Positions 14,901 through 16,964 of a DNA stretch of 16,964 bases are shown in pieces; position 1 is the first letter of the stretch; each line of letters opens with the position of its first letter. The translations under genes were made by a program, and so were the position numbers. The notes below the pieces were generated by a model. It was not told where the DNA came from. It searched no databases and saw only the letters and a list, made by a program, of their open reading frames with translations. The DNA is from Lachnospiraceae bacterium. GTDB taxonomy: Bacteria; Bacillota; Clostridia; Lachnospirales; Lachnospiraceae. The DNA lies in NCBI GenBank assembly GCA_019423745.1, contig JAHZAV010000043.1, positions 1 through 16,964 on the forward strand, in the 5' to 3' direction.

Positions 14901-15755
14901 TTGCAATTCGTATCGAAAAAAGACGAAGGGACATTTTTACTCTTATTTAACAGATCTGGATATGTATTGGATTTTACGGATAATTCATTTGATGTATTTA
15001 CTACTGCGAGTATTGGTGAGCCAATAAAAACTAAATATGGTCTATCGAAAGGAAAATCATTAGTTGCGTATCTGAATGAAGCTGATGATATACAAAGAAC
15101 AAAGCTACTTATAGATTTATTCCATTATTATGAGGATAAAATGGAATATGAATATAACATTGATTATGAGGATTTGGAAAATTGGAGTAATACATCTAGG
15201 TATGATGAACATTATGCAAAGATATATGAAAAGTGTAAAGAAATAGTAGCACGTTTAAAAGGTGGCACAACAGTAATTGCAATGACAGCAGAGAACCTAA
15301 AAAATAAGTTTTCAAGTGAGTACCTTTCGCAACAGATTGATTTGATGGTAGAAATGCAGAATACGAATCCAACCAATGCAATCGGAATGGCAAAGGAATT
15401 GATTGAAAGTTGTTGTAAAACAATTCTTGAAGAAATGCAGATATCGTATTCGAAAGATGATGATGTACCGCAATTGGCAGATAAGACAATGAAAGCTTTA
15501 AATCTACTTCCATCCAATGTACAGCCTACAGATAGAGGGGCAGATGCAATTAAAGCAGTTCTTGGAAATCTTAGAGCTATTCCTACAAAACTTGCAGAAA
15601 TTCGAAATCCATTCGGAAGTGGTCATGGTAAGAGTGCATCTTTTCAAGGACTTGAAGTTAGACATGCTAAGCTTGCTGTTGGGAGTAGTATTACTTTTGT
15701 TGATTTTATCTGGAGTACATATGAAAATCAGAATTTAGATAAATTGGAGGGATAA
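14901..15755 (+). CDS. Abortive-infection family protein with Abi_C (HEPN-like) domain
   Basis: A 284-residue protein. The start is taken as TTG 14901 because GAGGAGGTG (14884-14892) lies 8 nt upstream; a longer frame from 14829 would run into the HNH gene. The N-terminal part (SGYVLDFTDNSF near residue 20, then GLSKGKSLVAYLNE) resembles the small domain found in front of Abi_C in other proteins. Residues about 155-275 match Abi_C: AKELIESCCKTILEE, a central helix, then IRNPFGSGHGKS with Arg235 and His242. That R-X6-H arrangement matches the active-site motif of HEPN ribonucleases, so an RNA-cutting toxin that halts infected cells is plausible but inferred. It is tightly spaced between two nuclease genes. 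Confidence 0.85.
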   Translation: MQFVSKKDEGTFLLLFNRSGYVLDFTDNSFDVFTTASIGEPIKTKYGLSKGKSLVAYLNEADDIQRTKLLIDLFHYYEDKMEYEYNIDYEDLENWSNTSRYDEHYAKIYEKCKEIVARLKGGTTVIAMTAENLKNKFSSEYLSQQIDLMVEMQNTNPTNAIGMAKELIESCCKTILEEMQISYSKDDDVPQLADKTMKALNLLPSNVQPTDRGADAIKAVLGNLRAIPTKLAEIRNPFGSGHGKSASFQGLEVRHAKLAVGSSITFVDFIWSTYENQNLDKLEG

Positions 15756-15757
15756 AT

Positions 15758-16792
15758 GTGCAGATACACTATTTTCAAAGATATCATTCAAAGGAGAATG
15801 TAGATACATCTAATACTATGCTGATGTTATCTCGCTTATATAATTATAATGCGGATAAATTCTTTGCAATGTTGAATGCTTTAATACTGGAACAAGATGA
15901 GACACCTGAAATAACATTTGATCTTCAGGTAGTGGGAGACGAAAGCGTTCCAGATGCGATTATAAGCCAGAAAAGTTTTAAAATAGTAGTTGAGACAAAA
16001 TTACATAATCAATTTCAACAGTCTCAGCTTGAAAAACATCTTACTCAGTTTGGAACAGAGGAGATAAAAGTGCTATTAACGTTAGATCCAAAACCTATGA
16101 AAGAGTCATTGATGGATAGTTTTGGCACAGTGTTGAAAAATTATAATACAGACAGGATTAATGAAATAAAAACGCCAATAAGGCATGTAAATATTACATT
16201 TGAGCAATTAGTTGCTGCAATGGAAGATATTGTAGATGAGAGAGATTCAGAGATAATGGCTGTGCTTGATGATTATAAGAAGTATTGTTTTGATGAAAAA
16301 CTGATACCTGATGATGGAAAATGGATGAGAGCAATTGTTGCGGGAACAACATTTGAAGATAATTTGAAATATGATTTTTATTATGATCAAGCTTCAAGAG
16401 GCTATTCAGGTCATGGATACATTGGCTTATATAAAGGAAAGAGTATTAGAGCAATCGGAAAATTGAAAAAGACAGTTGTTGCAGAGTTAGTAAATGGAGA
16501 AGTGTCATATATTAATGAAAGCGGAGAAGCTGCTACAAAAGAGGAGATAGAAAAGATTAAAGAGGCTATTGTTCATGCAGAGTCAGAATATGGATACAAT
16601 TTGAAAACAGTTAAGCATAGATATTTTATAGTTGAGCATTTTTATCCAACAGATTTTAAAAAAGCAAGTAAAAACCCGATTCAAAAAAGTAAATATTTTA
16701 ATCTGGCAGAAATGTTCAAAAGTAAAACGTTGCCTAAAACAGATGAAATAGCATCAATACTGGATGGAAAAACATGGGAAGAGTTTCATTAA
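15758..16792 (+). CDS. PD-(D/E)XK nuclease family protein
   Basis: A 344-residue protein. The PD-(D/E)XK active site is visible at VPDAII, with Asp66, and FKIVVETKL, with Glu79-Thr-Lys81, a spacing normal for the fold. Residues LHNQFQQSQLEKHLTQFG form the next helix, and LLTLDPKP lies on a following strand. The C-terminal half (from about residue 190) is not recognised; it contains YDQASRGYSGHGYIGLYKGK and a basic NPIQKSKYFN segment that may bind the target or a partner. The start is GTG 15758 with GGAGG at 15746-15750; it lies 2 nt after the Abi_C stop, so translation is probably coupled. A DNase role in phage defence is inferred from fold and neighbours. Confidence 0.82.
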   Translation: MQIHYFQRYHSKENVDTSNTMLMLSRLYNYNADKFFAMLNALILEQDETPEITFDLQVVGDESVPDAIISQKSFKIVVETKLHNQFQQSQLEKHLTQFGTEEIKVLLTLDPKPMKESLMDSFGTVLKNYNTDRINEIKTPIRHVNITFEQLVAAMEDIVDERDSEIMAVLDDYKKYCFDEKLIPDDGKWMRAIVAGTTFEDNLKYDFYYDQASRGYSGHGYIGLYKGKSIRAIGKLKKTVVAELVNGEVSYINESGEAATKEEIEKIKEAIVHAESEYGYNLKTVKHRYFIVEHFYPTDFKKASKNPIQKSKYFNLAEMFKSKTLPKTDEIASILDGKTWEEFH

Positions 16793-16865
16793 ACAGTGGA
16801 TTTTCATAAATATGAAGAAAATAATAATACTGTAATGGTGTTCATATAGAGGTGACGTGTGTATT

Positions 16866-16964
16866 ATGGGAAACGAATCAGGTGAATGGATTATGCATGG
16901 CATGAAGAGTGACAACCCGGATTGCATCCATTCTGTAGATGAAGCAATCAAGTATATAAATGAA
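16866..16964 (+). CDS. Partial gene running off the right edge
   Basis: The first 33 codons of an open frame that is not closed in the window. AGAGGTG at 16848-16854 is a ribosome site, though 11 nt from the ATG at 16866; an in-frame GTG at 16857 is too close to it. The peptide contains ESGEWIMHGMKSDNP and then HSVDEAIKYINE. The latter resembles the opening of AlkZ-related or winged-helix hypothetical proteins, but the fragment is too short to be sure. It follows the nuclease gene by 73 nt without a clear terminator, so it may belong to the same transcription unit. Confidence 0.5.
   Translation, partial: MGNESGEWIMHGMKSDNPDCIHSVDEAIKYINE

Noticed and set aside
15196..15517. Minus-strand frames over the Abi_C gene
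   Set aside because: They have shadow composition, no ribosome sites, and overlap a well-supported gene on the other strand.

Overview
The window is AT-rich, with strong AGGAGG-type ribosome sites and short operons. Its gene content (LacLM-type beta-galactosidase, GPH symporter, AraC regulators, paired flavodoxins, WYL regulator) fits a gut clostridium, most likely a Lachnospiraceae-like Firmicute. That assignment is inferred from style and content; there is no rRNA or other marker gene here.

Layout. (1) 1-512: no intact gene. It holds short CCCTTR repeats in both orientations near the left edge, a perfect 12-bp inverted repeat, and the promoter of the next operon with two near-identical operator palindromes. 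(2) 513-4797: a redox operon of a MarR regulator, an aldo/keto reductase, a CMD-cupin fusion, a second aldo/keto reductase interrupted by an in-frame TAG at codon 16, a soluble flavodoxin and a lipoprotein flavodoxin, closed by a terminator at 4882-4916. (3) 4932-5596: a small unrecognised ORF with an uncertain start, then decayed-looking sequence. (4) 5597-13241: a lactose locus. A minus-strand AraC regulator diverges from a GPH sugar symporter, lacL, lacM (17-bp overlap), galK, a galE scar that keeps only the two gene ends, and a second AraC regulator. Lactose would be imported, split by the LacL-LacM heterodimer and the galactose phosphorylated by GalK; galT and an intact galE are not in the window. 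(5) 13242-13617: an orphan minus-strand promoter, operator and RBS that now lead into only 13 codons, a small structured stretch, and a palindrome with a T tract. (6) 13618-16964: a region that looks like a defence island. A truncated WYL-type regulator runs, with a frame change, into the C-terminal end of what looks like a type I restriction HsdR subunit. Then comes a tight three-gene set: an HNH endonuclease, an abortive-infection protein with an Abi_C/HEPN-like RX6H motif, and a PD-(D/E)XK nuclease. A final gene runs off the right edge.

The most interesting points are the compact HNH / Abi_C / PD-(D/E)XK cassette, which I cannot match to a named defence system, and repeated signs of gene loss: the amber codon in the reductase, the galE deletion scar, the WYL-HsdR scar and the orphan promoter.
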